A stretch of DNA of 64,000 nucleotides from Paragordius varius (GCA_964247055.1 OZ176054.1:1922001-1986000), one strand, 5' to 3'; counted from the first letter of the stretch, positions 51,528-63,727 are shown. Numbers and translations are program-made. Notes: a model not told the origin generated them from the letters alone.

Positions 51528-54500
51528 CATACCTGTTTTGCTATTATCCATTTACTCCCCTTTGCACCCGTGTGTGATCGGGCCCATACATTAACAATAC
51601 ACCCTTTGTGGGGCAAAATGTAACATTGTATGAGATTGTGAAAGAAATGATTGACTAGAGATAATTGAATGAGATCACAGGCCTCCAAATTTTGGACAAT
51701 AGCTAAGATGAGTTCCCATGGTAACGTATCCATTGTCGCAAGCTTGTGTTCAGTTTTTCTAACTTTAGATTGCATAGTAGTTTTCAAATCTATAGAGTTT
51801 GTAGGATTTGATAACACCAAAGGCGTTGGACGAAAACGGAAAGATTGAGCACTAAGGTCAAAAGTGATGGAGCCTGGTTGTTGAGCCATGCATGGAATTA
51901 GGCGATCCACATAAAAATTACAACATGTTGTTTGAGAGGCGTAATTAGGAGTTGTATTAACATTATTATCATTGAATGACAAAGTATTGTGATGAGCCAA
52001 GGCAAGGGGACATCTAACAAATAATTATAATAAGCTATCGCACCACATAGAATTTTGAAAATTGTGTAAACTAATAATTGGAAAGGCGTCAAACCTTAAT
52101 TTATTTTAAAATATTAAAGAATAGTCATAATTTGATCATTTGCTCTAGAATACCTGTGATGTAAAAAAATGTTAAAAATTATGTTCTCTCCTGGGATATT
52201 TCATACAATCAATGCTTTAAACCATGGGTATTCAACACACACAGCCCTCCAAAATGTTTCTGCGGCCCACAAGAAGTTTCAATTACAATTTACGAAATTT
52301 AAGTAAACTTGATTTTGTTAAACAAACTTTTATATAAATTTTTCCGAATTTTAACATAGAACTAGCAAAAACCGTTAAAATAAATAGTGTAGTTTTTACA
52401 GTTTGATATTTAAAATGTAATAAAATAGTTAATGTCCATATATTTTGCGAATGTGGCCCGTCGGATTTTTGACCCGAAAATGCGGCCGTGAAGTCAACTA
52501 TGTTGGAAATTCCTGCTTTAAACCAGTATATTTTTTATAAAATTTTTTTTAGCAAAAAAAGCACGCGTTTTCAAAATGTGGAAACGCTTTCCAAATCATA
52601 TCACATTTATAAATTTTTGGACATGAGAATCTTTGCACTAAAATACAAATCAAAAACATTTAAAAAACCATTTTTTTTTTCATAATAATAATTTTAATTC
52701 GGCTCATAGGTGTGTAACTAAAACTAACCTATGTATCATCCAATCATCCAGGTAACTTTCAATTTCACAATGTACCGATTCATAGTGTTGAGCAAACGTA
52801 TCACGACGTACACATTGACCACAACAAAATTCTTGCATTTTACCCGCATACAAACCATACCGTGCCACAGAATGAATTTGACGGCCCAAAAAATCATCAT
52901 TGCTAATCTTTTTATCAGATTCTAAAGTCGCGTTGTTTGTTACTGAACTTTTATTTTTAAAATCCGTGTTAAAACTATGGGGAGAAGGTAAGAACAACGG
53001 TGGATTAATTGTTAGCTGTTTAACCTTGTCATGATGGTAAGCTTTATTTGATTTGTTTTCACGGTGATTGCATATATGATTTGTGTTAAATATCACACTA
53101 TTATTAATAATTTCATTATTTTTATTATTAGTTTTAAAATCAATAATATTTCCATACAATGATGTGAAATTCGTAACATTGATATTATTGTTCGTTTTTT
53201 CATTATCAGCATTACAATTTGCGCTATCATTAATCTTCTTTGCACCATTCATGCAATTATATGATTTGGAAGATGTTGTTTTTAACATTGAATTAAGAAG
53301 CCTATTTTTTAGTAAAAAATAAAAAATCGAATAAATATATATACAACTAAATAAATCACGAGATATATTCGGAATTTATTGTCAAACCTTTGAATTAAAA
53401 GCTATAGATATTTTGGTTAAAAATCTTAAATAAATCCAGAAAACTTGGGCAAAATTCAAATTCAGAAAATATTCAAAAATACCAAATATTTACTTTTCAT
53501 CTAGTTGAATATCATTTGTTTTGAGCAATGATTTAGTTGACTCGTTACAATATGCGATACACCCCTGATTATCCATACAGTGTTGTTCGGCATGATTGAT
53601 TTCACATGCAGTTTTATCATCATCTTTACAATAAATATCGTCTGTCAGTTTTGAATGATGAAACGGTAATGAAAATTTAATATTTATGGGTTGAAGGAGG
53701 CCCGTTATAACGTTGGACGGGATAGGGTTAAGCGATTTAATCGTGCGCTTTGAATAGCTTAGAATTATATCGTTTTTTCCCTTCAATTTAGTATTACAGT
53801 TGCTGATATTTTTAGTGTTCTTGGGATTTAGATTATAGGATGATGCTAGAGATGCTCTCCTACAAGCATGAATGCTATTTTCCGCCCTCTTAGCCAACAA
53901 ATGTTCGTATAAAGATCGTGAACGTCTGTGCCGGCAATCATTAATAGATTTTCCATGTTTGACACGCATCTGTTTTAAGGTTTCTGCCATGATTTGTTCA
54001 TCATTTGCATTTTGATTTATATTATTGCGAATCCCAATGATTTGAGGGTTTTGTCGTAAAAAAGTTATTTGATCCCGTTGTCTGAGATAATCATCAAGGG
54101 CCAATATAGTTTCGGGATTTTTTATAAGACTTACACAAACAGAAGGGGAAGGACAAATGTCTTTTGAGTAAAAATACATTTGTTTTGCATCTAATGGTAA
54201 TTCGCTTAACATAAGCTTATCGCTGTCTGCATTTTTAGACCCAAAGGTTTCAGGGAGGATTTTATAGTTTTGCAAGTGATTATTGGTGACTCTTTTGTCA
54301 TGATAATCCTTACCTAAAATCTTATTATTGCACTTATTTATGGAATTCATGAAATTGGATTCACTAAATTTGATAACGCCGCTATTGGGAGAATGATAAA
54401 TCTCCTGCCTAATGGCTTCATCTAAAGAATTATTGTTAACGTTCATTTTGGTGCAACATGAACAAATAATGGTATTATTTGACCATTCTAACTCTTCGCC

Positions 54501-55534
54501 TTCTTGTGGGGTAAGATTAAACTTCTTTTTGTCGAGCACATCATGATTACCAAAATTGTTATTAGAAGACTTAGTAGGAGTGAAAGAAATCGGTTTCATC
54601 CAATTTCGTTTAACAGTTCCAAACTTTTTGGACTCCTTAGCAGGGTTTGGAATCAATTTAAAATCTGCGTTCTCTGGTTTTTGCAATAATTCAATGTTGG
54701 GTAGGAGTTTTCTTACCCATTTGAAAGTACAACAAACTACACTGCAAGGACAATGTTGCAAATGAGAAGATATACGCTCCCTGGCCAATTTTTGAATACA
54801 TCCGTTCTCACGGTTCGGACAATTAACTAAATTGTGTGGACAGGTGTAAGCTAAATGTTCAGCCAGCTTACATTCATGCATGAGGTGTAGACACTTTGGC
54901 GCATACTTGCAAGCAATGATTGGACACTTGAGTTCTGAATGGGTCAGTGGTCGTGATGATTGTTCAACATTTGAGCGACAAAATTTATTGGTTGTTGAGT
55001 TCTTTGCTGTAGTATTTGTGATATCTGTTATAGCATGTGTTTGTAAAAGTAAAGAGATGTATATATAAATAATTTAAAGTGTTTTTTACCTCTTAAATAT
55101 GGTTTGATTAATCTCAATGATTGTGATAATTGACATTGTTTCAAATCGACACAATTATTACAATGTATGTGATGTATATTTAAAACCGACAGCATTGAAA
55201 TTTCTTTGGTGTCAACTTTTTTACCTGAGTGGATACATACAGTATTTTGGGCTAAATCTTTAAGACTATCCCCAACACCAAGATAAAAGTTGGGTTTATA
55301 ATTTTTGTTGTTCCTTTCACCAATGTAATTTTGTTTTAAAGTTGAGTTATAATTAATCTCATGATTACGAATATTATTGAATTCATTTACCGAGTTTGTG
55401 TTAAATTCGCTCGTGACACTCAAAGAATATATAGGGTCTGGTCTCATTAGTAAAATTTGATTTGTCCAAAAATTTGTATTCATATTTGCATCAATTAAAA
55501 AAGTATTTTGGCAGGATTTATCATACAATGTCAT
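50161..55534 (-). CDS. F-box protein of FBXO30/FBXO40 type (1133 aa)
   Basis: Exons: 55534-55090, 55024-53494, 53301-52729, 52013-51533, 51083-50964, 50412-50161; phases close to 1133 codons plus stop. It should be the substrate-binding subunit of an SCF ubiquitin ligase. Residues about 121-245 form the Cys/His-rich TRAF-type zinc-finger region (HCNNCVDLKQC; CPIIACKYAPKC; HECKLAEHLAYTCP; ENGCIQKLARERISSHLQHC; SVVCCTFKW), which matches the vertebrate order. A second conserved block is about 800-851 (ARYGLYAGKMQEFCCGQCVR, then HYESVH...DDWMIHRCPLA). The F-box is about 945-985 (LPWELILAIVQNLEACDLIQ). The C-terminal block WKFNPISTSGLIAKHLQSCP matches the FBXO30 tail. The long Asn/Ser/Lys-rich middle (about 250-800) looks disordered. 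Orthology to FBXO30 versus FBXO40 cannot be decided because the split is vertebrate. Intron 1 is 65 nt; intron 3 contains a hAT element. Confidence 0.9.
51489..51524. repeat. (AT)n microsatellite at the FBXO30/40-like intron 4 donor
   Basis: About 36 bp of pure AT dinucleotide begins eight bases inside the intron, directly after the donor GTATGAAA on the minus strand. Confidence 0.85.
52223..52515. mobile_element. Non-autonomous hAT element, 293 bp, with perfect 8-bp duplication
   Basis: The ends CATGGGTATTCAAC (52223-52236) and GTTGGAAATTCCTG (52502-52515) are imperfect inverted repeats. They are flanked by identical 8-bp duplications CTTTAAAC (52215-52222 and 52516-52523). The interior has GCGGCCCAC and GTGGCCCGTCGG blocks typical of short hAT derivatives and no transposase. 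It sits in an intron of the FBXO30/40-like gene. Confidence 0.85.
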
Positions 55535-57298
55535 GTTGTAGTTTATAATGATTCCAAGTTAATAATTAAGTATAATTAAAAAAAAATAAAAACCATCCGT
55601 TTTCAATTGCATGATAGTTGGAGAAATAATTTGGAAGATATTGAAAGAAAAATAACATTGATATAATACATAATTATTAATTTTTTAATGAGGGAAGAAA
55701 CCATTGATTTACAAAAACAATATTTATATTATTTATCATATTTATCCACTTTTATATAACATTGTGCGAAATTGATTTAAACTTTAGGTGCCTTTATTGC
55801 CAAATCTTGAAAGTTTTATTGTTTGTTTGTTTAGTATAATATAACAAAGTAATTGATTATTATTTGTCACTATATGGTATAGAAATATGGGCATGGATTG
55901 ATTTTCTTGAGCAATTTAATAATATTTGTTGCAGATACTAAAATTTTTAATTATTTAAAGCGCACATATGATTTAAAATGCGAAATAAAAACAAATGATA
56001 ACAATATGTTATTAACATATACCCATTGATATATTTAACCCAGAGCATCAAATATTGTTTTATCTGAGATAAGCCAGATTAGTTCTATTGCTTTAAGTCG
56101 AATTCTTATAAAAAAATTTATGGTAATGCATAAAATTTATATTGAATTTTATCGTTACAAAATTGAATAATTTTTATAATAAAAACAAATTATTGTAATA
56201 GGTAAATATGTTAATCTTTAATAATGAAATTAATTCTTGAGGACTAACTTAATTTAAGTCTCGAATCAAACCAATTTTTAAAATATAGCAATATGAGTTC
56301 CATAACACTGCTCCTTGGAGTATGCAAAATATCCAAATAATATATATATATATATATATATTCTGATCTCATCAGGATTAGAGTTTTTTGGGGCCCTACT
56401 ACAGATATAGAGCGTAATGCCACTTTTGTGCTCCATATCACAAGTGATAAAATTTGGGCACATTTTGAGAAATTAAATTTTTTACTTAAAGCCAAAAACT
56501 TCAATTAAAATTATCGTTAATATTGACTGCATTCTAAATCAGGGCATAAAAAAATATTCTGATAAAATATATGTATTTTAGTTAATAGCCTCTTATAGTA
56601 CTTTTGGTTTTAAGGTTTACGAGTGGTAAATAAAAGTTATTTACACTTTTGTAGTAAATGCACAATATAAAATCGCAAAGTTAGCGCACATCGTGTTTGA
56701 TAATTTTTTTAGTAAACTTAATGTTTATTCTGAAAAAATCATAAAAATAGATGAATACTCATATTTAAAAAAAATTATATTTTTATAAAATTTATACTAA
56801 TTTTTTTCTTCTCTGAAATAAACCAGTTCTTTAACGCAACCGAGATATTACGAAAAAAATATTTATATGCTTTATTATGGCATCATTATACATTTTTGTG
56901 AAAAAAGGCATAGTTTGCTCAAAAAATAAATTTATGGCAATATTTTGTTTAAGCGTACATTTTTCTATTTAAAGAGTATGATAGAAAATGTATATAAACG
57001 ATATATATTATAAAACCATTTTATTATATAATTCGATGATGCTGAACATTGTATCGTCTCAATTTTTTAAAGAATATTCGTTAGTCGTATATGGTAAATA
57101 TATTTTACAAAATTCACCCAAAGGAAACTACTTAATTCTGATTTAAGAGAAATGATCGTCATCTTTAAACTACATGAACAAAGAGTTTTATAGATGTTTT
57201 TCCGTTTCCACCAAGCGTCAAATATTAAACAACACGCTTCTAGGTTTTGCTATGAATTGAATTTTAATACATTTATCTACCAGAATATATACATATAT
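55535..57298. other. Intergenic, upstream side of FBXO30/40-like gene
   Basis: No gene is supported. 56380-57200 contains fragments resembling the 1-kb palindrome near the left edge (GCGCACAT..., and GATGATGCTGAACATT at about 57037), probably a decayed relative. An (AT)n run lies at about 56339. Confidence 0.4.
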
Positions 57299-57910
57299 AT
57301 CATTTGCACTTCAAGAGTGTCCTTGAACACTTCAAGTTAGTCCTTGAACATTTCAAGTTGGTCCTTGAACAATTAAGTTGGTCCTTGAACACTTCAAGTT
57401 AGTCCTTTGACTTTTTTGTTTTGTTTTTAACTTTTATCAATCAAATTGTAAATAATTCATCTATTTTATTGTTTTTAACCTATTTTCTATTATTTAACAT
57501 AAATTTTAAATCGATATCAACTTTTAATCTTTGAGAAACCGTATATCTTTATTAATTTCTTAAAATAATTTTGGATATTTATTATTTTAGCACGAAATAA
57601 AAAAATTTATAAGTTTTCTAGGTTATTAATTAAAATTTTTCATTAAAAACATTTAAAGTCAATAATTTTGTTAAATTGAAAAAAATAGTTTGAAACAAAA
57701 AAGTGGTTTTTCAATAAAAATTTTATTTTTAAATGAAATATATAAAAATAAAGAAAATTAGGTTAATAAATAATAAAATAAAAAAATAAATGCAAAAATT
57801 ATGGTTAAATCAAAATTTATAAATTTTAAGGTCCAACTTGAAGTGTTCAAGGACCAACTTGAATTGAAGGAACAACTTGAAGTGTTAAAGGACACTTTTG
57901 AAGTGCAAAT

Positions 57911-57913
<3 letters not shown>
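57299..57913. mobile_element. MITE with subterminal TCCTTGAACACTTCAAGTT repeats
   Basis: The left end CATTTGCACTTCAAGAGTGT (57301-57320) and the right end ending TTTTGAAGTGCAAATG (57911) are inverted repeats. Inside the left end are four direct copies of a ~21-bp unit, TCCTTGAACACTTCAAGTTAG. Inside the right end are three inverted copies (AACTTGAAGTGTTCAAGGACC). The terminal CATTTGCACTTCAA relates it to the CACCCTT-repeat MITEs, but the unit sequence is different. An (AT)n run abuts the right end. Confidence 0.75.
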
Positions 57914-57944
<31 letters not shown>

Positions 57945-59172
57945 AAAGATATTTTTGTGTGAACTGTCTTATTTATTAATAGCATTAAAAATTGTCGAAT
58001 TGGGTGTGCTCTAGGTAAAAAAACAACACAAAATTTTATTTTAGCAAATATGTAAAGAGATTTGAAAGAATATTATATTGTCAAACTCCTCTACTGGCCC
58101 ATTCACGATTTTGGATTTGTATAAAATAATAGACGTAAGTAAAAATATTTGGTTGAAAAATAAAATTGAAAATGCTTATTACATTTTCCAAATTTCTTAT
58201 AGCTGATTTTGAAATAGGTTGTTTCCAATTGAATTTGCATTGGTTACAAAATTGTAAAAAATAAGTATTTTTATTTATTATTAAGAACACAATGAACATT
58301 TGGAATCAGGTGACGAATATGTTTAAAAATTATAATTCTGAGGTCATAAAATCTATAGCGGCATCCAAATTTTTAAAAGTGCTAGGCAATGTTTTAAATT
58401 TTTAAGATATCACAAGCCCCAAATTTGAAAGACAGGAGAATCCTGATACATTCTAACATAATTATTTTGATGAGATTAAAAAATATTCCCAAGTTTAATT
58501 TAACCTAAAAAGCGCCAGACTAAGGATTCATTAATTAAATCGCGATCGCCTCAAGTTGTTCTTGCAAAGATTTAATTGGACACATGTATTTTTTTAATTA
58601 TTTTGTGTAAAATATGTTAAACGCAAATGGCGATAAACAACCTTCAAAGCACATGTGAAGCACGGGCGGTAGTGTTTTTGATTGAATTTTAGGTAAAGGA
58701 ACTATATAAAAATTGATTTATTTAGAGAAATTTATATGGATAAATAATAGTGTATAATATAAAATCTGTTTTAAAGTTTCAGTCAATGAGCCAATTCAGT
58801 TAGAAGTTTATTTTTGATGGTCATAAATTATATCGGGAAGCGATTTTTTATATACCAACAAAATTTCGAATTCACAATATTTGGTTATGAACAAATATAA
58901 ATTATAAATTGTTTTAATTAAAACATTTATTTTCTTATACCATTAATATTAATTATTTAATTAATAATGGATGTGTGGCAATTTCTTGCAATAGGAGGGA
59001 ATTTTTTAATGTCATATCTGAAATTTCATCCCTGAGTTTTTTATTTATGTAAGTTAATATGGATTTTCGTTTAATTTCTTTGTCAATGTCGTTTGCTCCA
59101 TATAGGGTAGATCTTAAACTCTGCAGTAATGTATATTAAATTGAGAATATTTTAATTTTTTTATAAAGATTA

Positions 59173-59505
59173 ATATACCATTTACAGTTCAAATTCACCC
59201 TTAAATAATTCATATTCACCCTCAAACAATTCAAATTCACCCTCGAATTCAAATTCACCCTAAAATAAATTAAGGTTTTTTAATATTTTTTATTTTTTAA
59301 AAAAATAAAATTTTGATTAAAATTAAAATAATACTGAAAAATTATTAAACTATGCCATTAAGATATATTTCATATTAATGATGAGTTATATTAACCCGAA
59401 AACCATAATGTTTTTAGGGTGAATTTGATTTGTTCAAGGGTGAATTTGAATTGTTCGAGGGTTAATTTGAATTGTTTAAGGGTGAGTTTGAATTGTAAAT
59501 GGTAT
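59173..59505. mobile_element. MITE, CACCCTT-repeat family, copy C
   Basis: Begins TATACCATTTACAGTTCAAA and ends GTTTGAATTGTAAATGGTAT. It has four direct copies of TTCAAATTCACCCTTAAATA-like units on the left and four inverted on the right. It is the cleanest copy of the family in this window. Confidence 0.8.
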
Positions 59506-59867
59506 AGTATTGATAGATAAAACCGTTTTGTTATGGGTGTTTCGTCCATTTTTAAGTTTGTCCATGGGAAAAAGGGATAATTTTTTACGGACATTGCTTA
59601 TCACACACTCGGGATTATGGCAGTATTTTAATGTGACCAGATATTTAGAACACTGGCGCAGTACAAAATTAAAACATACTTTGCCTATTTTTTAACCGGA
59701 TTTTCGGTATTTTATATTAAATAATATTGTTCGTTACTATTTTTAAGCTCATTAGAAACAATTAAAATATTAAATTTATTAAAAATTTAATATAAATGTA
59801 TGTACATATAATTATATTATATGTTATATATATGGGTATATAATAATAATACTAGTGTAAATCTCGT

Positions 59868-59916
59868 GCTGCTACGCAGCCCGAAGAAGTCCTTCGGACT
59901 GGGGGGGGGGGGGGGG
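59868..59916. other. Twin short hairpins followed by a 16-G run
   Basis: GCTGCTACGCAGC (59868-59880; 5-bp stem) is followed at once by CCGAAGAAGTCCTTCGG (59881-59897; 6-bp stem), then ACT and sixteen Gs (59901-59916). This is very unlike the A+T-rich background and resembles the structured end of a mobile element. I cannot name the family. Confidence 0.55.
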
Positions 59917-60059
59917 CTATTTGAAAAAAGTGACAATAAAATGATCCACATATGTGGATTATTTCGAAACATTATTTATTAGCTATGATCTCATAGGAAT
60001 TTCAAAACGGTGCATTCATACTAATATATTGTTTACTTGGGCGAAAAATAGATTCAAAC

Positions 60060-60430
60060 AATTACTTTTAAATTAATTTGGAATAATGGCATTTTACGGG
60101 AGGAGCGGGTAAAAAGAGGGCCTTAATTTAAAAAGCGAGCCGATTATGTTTGGCGCAATCAAAAATAAGTAAACAAAAATCATATTTGAAATTGAATGGT
60201 CCAACACGTTTCCAGAAAGTTGTCTCAAAGACACGATTTTTGTAAACTTCTGTTTTCAAAAAAAAACGTTTTTTACACGGGGTGGGCCCGAACTGGGGGC
60301 CTAATTCAAAAAAGAGCGAAGCTATTGTCGAGGCATTCATTAATGATCATATTTCTTCGACATTTGGATTTGAATGGATCTACCGGTTTCCCGGAAATAG
60401 ATCACCAAGCCACTACTTTCCATTTTTATA
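60060..60430. repeat. Two degenerate direct repeats of ~178 bp
   Basis: Unit one (about 60092-60250) and unit two (about 60270-60430) align through GGGCCT(T)AATT, GAATGG..C and TTCC.GGAAA-like blocks. A third, weaker relative with GCATTCATAAGCGATTT lies near 61490. Both units are richer in G+C than the surroundings. Unit two has an open plus-strand frame in more than one register, none with a motif I can assign. Probably a decayed repeat next to the hairpin/poly-G element. Confidence 0.4.
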
Positions 60431-60776
60431 AATATATAGATTATAATGGTATGTTTGTTTTAAAAAATGCTAATTGTCAAAAACAATATTATTACCAAAT
60501 ATATGATAATAAAAATAGAGGGAAACAATATATCTGGTTTTTGTAAGATGTTGCTGTGCAGATAAAATCATTCACACACGATCTTATGAAAGTTCTGTTC
60601 CATAGCTTTTTAGAAAAAATGACTATTTGACAGCAGGTAAAACTATGCGTTGATGAAAAAAAGATAGGTAAATGGATAGAAAATTATTTAAATGCCGACT
60701 TTGCTACAGTGTAAAATTCAAAAATAATTCAAATAGTTTTGAGTCTACCCAATCAATGGTATATGACATGACATAA

Positions 60777-61004
60777 TTATTGAAAAACAATTATTTTTTT
60801 ATAATAGTAATAATATCTAAAAATAATAAATATATATTTTTCGGATTTATGTAATTGTCCCAATAATTTATGGTTTTGCGAAATTTTATCTAAAAAAGCT
60901 TCACAATTTTCTTCTGTATTTTTGATTATTACAATTGCTTTCAAGGTATCTATTGTGAGTTGTGTTTTTTCCGTAGTCCATATTTTGTTTATAAGAAAAG
61001 GCAC
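60777..61004 (-). pseudogene. C-terminal remnant of a hAT-like transposase
   Basis: A 75-codon frame contains KIWTTEKTQLTIDTLKAIVI, then NCEAFLDKISQNHKLLGQLH and SEKY. Sequence of this shape (IWT..K..L....L.A....KN...C..F...I.....LL..I...EKY) resembles the extreme C-terminal dimerisation region of hAT-family transposases. No upstream transposase sequence was found nearby, so it is a broken fragment. The assignment rests on remembered pattern only. Confidence 0.4.
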
Positions 61005-62056
61005 GGAAAAGAAAATTAAAATGAAAAGAATTAATAAAAAAATTATTATGTGTGTGTGTGTATGTATGCCAAAATTAAAATAGATCTATAAATTTGTTTA
61101 TGCACAAAAGAATGAAAAGAAAACTGGATACAAATTAAAGTTTAGGGAAGCAAAAAATTAAGGAACATACCTCCCACCCAAAACATAAAAAAGTTGTTTT
61201 TTCCTAGAAAAAAAGGGTTATATCGAAACCAAATATAATGAATTTAAATAATATATTGCGGAAATATAAAAATTTTCCGTTTGATAATTATAATTAAAGT
61301 AAACTCAAACAAAATTTAATTAAGCTGAAACCTATATGAAACAAAAATGAATTTTCAAAAGAACAAATTACTAAATTATTAATTTATTTTGTGTTTATTT
61401 TTGAGGTCGCTTTTGCGGAAGCCCTCAGTGAAAGGTTGGCCTAAATCTGGAATCTGATATTGATAGTTCTGCCATTTCGCGAATGGCTGCATTCATAAGC
61501 GATTTGACCGGTCCAAAACCCAACTCCATGTATAATTAGAGCAAAAAATAAAATATTGAAATTAAAAGCCAGAGTTTTTTAGAGCAAAAAAAAACCATTT
61601 ATTTATTTTAACTAAGGGTACTCTATCGAATTCTACAAACAAAACTTGTATAAATAAATGGTAATTAAAACATATTTATAAAAAAATTATTTCAAAAGCA
61701 GTACAAAAGTCAGCGCAGTACGGGCGCGGTTTTTTTTCGAAAACCCAGTACTGTACTGCGAAAAACAGCCTATCTGGTCACTTTACAGTATTTAAGACTC
61801 ATTAATATGGACAAAATATTATCATCCGTTAGAAGATGTTGAAAGTGCTAAAGATAAAACATATTATTTTGAAGGGATCAAATTAGTAAATATATAAATA
61901 TTCATCTAGAATAAAAAATATTTTTAAATTTCTTAAAGTGGATTTTACTGAGTCTGTTCCATTATATTATAGGCTATATAAATTTTAATATAAATGCCAA
62001 GTGTAGTCATAAGTACTGGTTTTTTAGAAAAAATTTATAATATTAAAGGCAATAAA

Positions 62057-62530
62057 TTATTTATTATATTCATATTTTAGATCTGATTCTACACATTTCG
62101 CCCATCTTTTAGGCATAAGAATGTCGTGCCAAAAAAACTGAAACACTTTTGCTGGAAATTATTCGTCAAGGCATTCAACACCTTCGATATTGAGGTGCTT
62201 TTCTGCAGGGTGCCCATCGATGCGAAGTTGGATCAATAAGATGGCGCTAGGTCAGGATGTGAAAAAATGCTTTAACAAAAAGGGTTTTTTCACTGTTTCG
62301 CTGTGTGAGATGGAACATTGACATGGAAAATGACTTTGCTATGTCTTCTAGCCAATTTCGCCCGTTTTTCAATTAATGCATGGTTTAAGTTAATCATCGT
62401 TTGTTGGTGTAGCGTTGTGCATTAACGGTTTCACCGTTTAATAGTTCACATGCACAATACAATCTCGTCTCAGAGGGAGAGAGCATGGTCTTTTTGCCAA
62501 AGCGATTTGGTCTGGGTGTTGACATCACCC
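62057..62530 (-). pseudogene. Decayed mariner-type transposase (Tc1/mariner DNA transposon)
   Basis: Reading the minus strand in several frames gives the mariner C-terminal half in order: STPRPNRFGKKTML, then CELLNGETVNAQRYTN, then HPDLAPS (the catalytic-domain motif that in intact elements reads YSPDLAPSDYHLF), and finally LMPKRWAKCVESD before a stop at 62057-62059. The pieces lie in different frames with internal stops, so the gene is dead. No terminal inverted repeats could be placed and the N-terminal DNA-binding part was not found. It lies about 0.4 kb downstream of the orphan ORF at 63408. Confidence 0.75.
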
Positions 62531-62970
62531 CTTACAAGCCTTTGCAAACATGGTTTTCTTTTATGACGCAAGATTCTAAGCTTGCGAACTTAGATTTGTC
62601 GTTTAATTAAATTGTGCAACTTATGTGTATTTGTCGTTTCATGTTAGTTAAACAAACTGGAATTTGCATCAAATTGATTGTCTGCTTATTTTTTGCTGAC
62701 GTCTTCAGAGGTAATTACATTCTTACGGTCTAACCCAAGGTTAGTTTAAACAGAAATACATTTTTTCATTAATATTAAGTCAATGTTTTGACATAAGTTA
62801 AATATTTAAGACGAATAAAGAAAATAATAAAAGGAGAAAACATATCCATTTTTCTTTTTATAAATAACTGAAATGTCCAAAAAATTTCCATTATAATCTT
62901 TAAAACCCTCTTCGTGTCAAAAAAAAGTAAAAACAAGCGTGACATCTAAAAAGAGCAATAATTATTTGGA

Positions 62971-63408
62971 TCATATTAAATAACATTCATGATCAATATT
63001 TACGTTGTCCGGCGGTGTCTGAGTAGATTTTGAAACAGTTGGTACACTCGGTGTTTTTTTTTGATTTTGTATTATCGTGCAACTCGTTTGAGTATGTATG
63101 TCCCTTCGTGTTAAATGAGCTTTTTTGTCAATAGGTGGGATAATATTATTTTTTTCCTTCTTGGATAACACAATTTCTTGAACTCTTTCGCTAACATCAG
63201 CGTATTCATCATTTCTATCGCAAACTCTGTTTGTAGAATGACAGTCCCCTCCATTGTTATCTTCAAAAGTTAGCAAGTAACTGACACTCCTTTTCCCATC
63301 AGCTTTTTCTAAATCGCTAAGTCTACGAATTCGATATATAGGCAATTCCTCATCCACATTCATCAAATATTGATTTATCCAAGTGTCTCTCATCAATTTT
63401 TCAGCCAT
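62971..63408 (-). CDS. Orphan 145-aa protein or first exon with two TQT motifs
   Basis: The frame starts MAEKLMRDTWINQYLMNVDE and stays open for 145 codons. It is hydrophilic, with no signal peptide or membrane segment. It contains DIHTQTS and SKSTQTPP. The second fits the (K/R)xTQT consensus of dynein light chain LC8 (DYNLL) clients; the first is a weaker match. A good donor, GTAAAT, occurs in phase 0 just after TPPDN, near 63003, so this may be exon 1 of a longer protein continuing leftward; I could not find the next exon. If unspliced, it ends HECYLI. I recognise no family for the conserved-looking N-terminus. Confidence 0.5.
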   Translation of the reverse strand: MAEKLMRDTWINQYLMNVDEELPIYRIRRLSDLEKADGKRSVSYLLTFEDNNGGDCHSTNRVCDRNDEYADVSERVQEIVLSKKEKNNIIPPIDKKAHLTRRDIHTQTSCTIIQNQKKTPSVPTVSKSTQTPPDNVNIDHECYLI

Positions 63409-63727
63409 ATTATTAGTTTGAAATGTTTTATTTTCACATTCAATACAGGTTTGACGATTGTATGGAATCTTATTTAAACTTTTTCATATTTATATGCTGA
63501 CAATTCTACATTGTTGTGATTGTTAATTTTACTATGTTATAACAATCGATTTGAAAATTTGATATTTTAAAAGCGAGTTGAAATTGGTACGCTACAGAAC
63601 ATGGGGTTCATATATATATGTATATTATAGATTATTTTTCATATTTGTTGGTATTTAAAATTACATATAAAACCGAAAAACATTGATTTTTAAGTGTTTT
63701 TTATAGTATGTAAAAAATATTTCAAGA

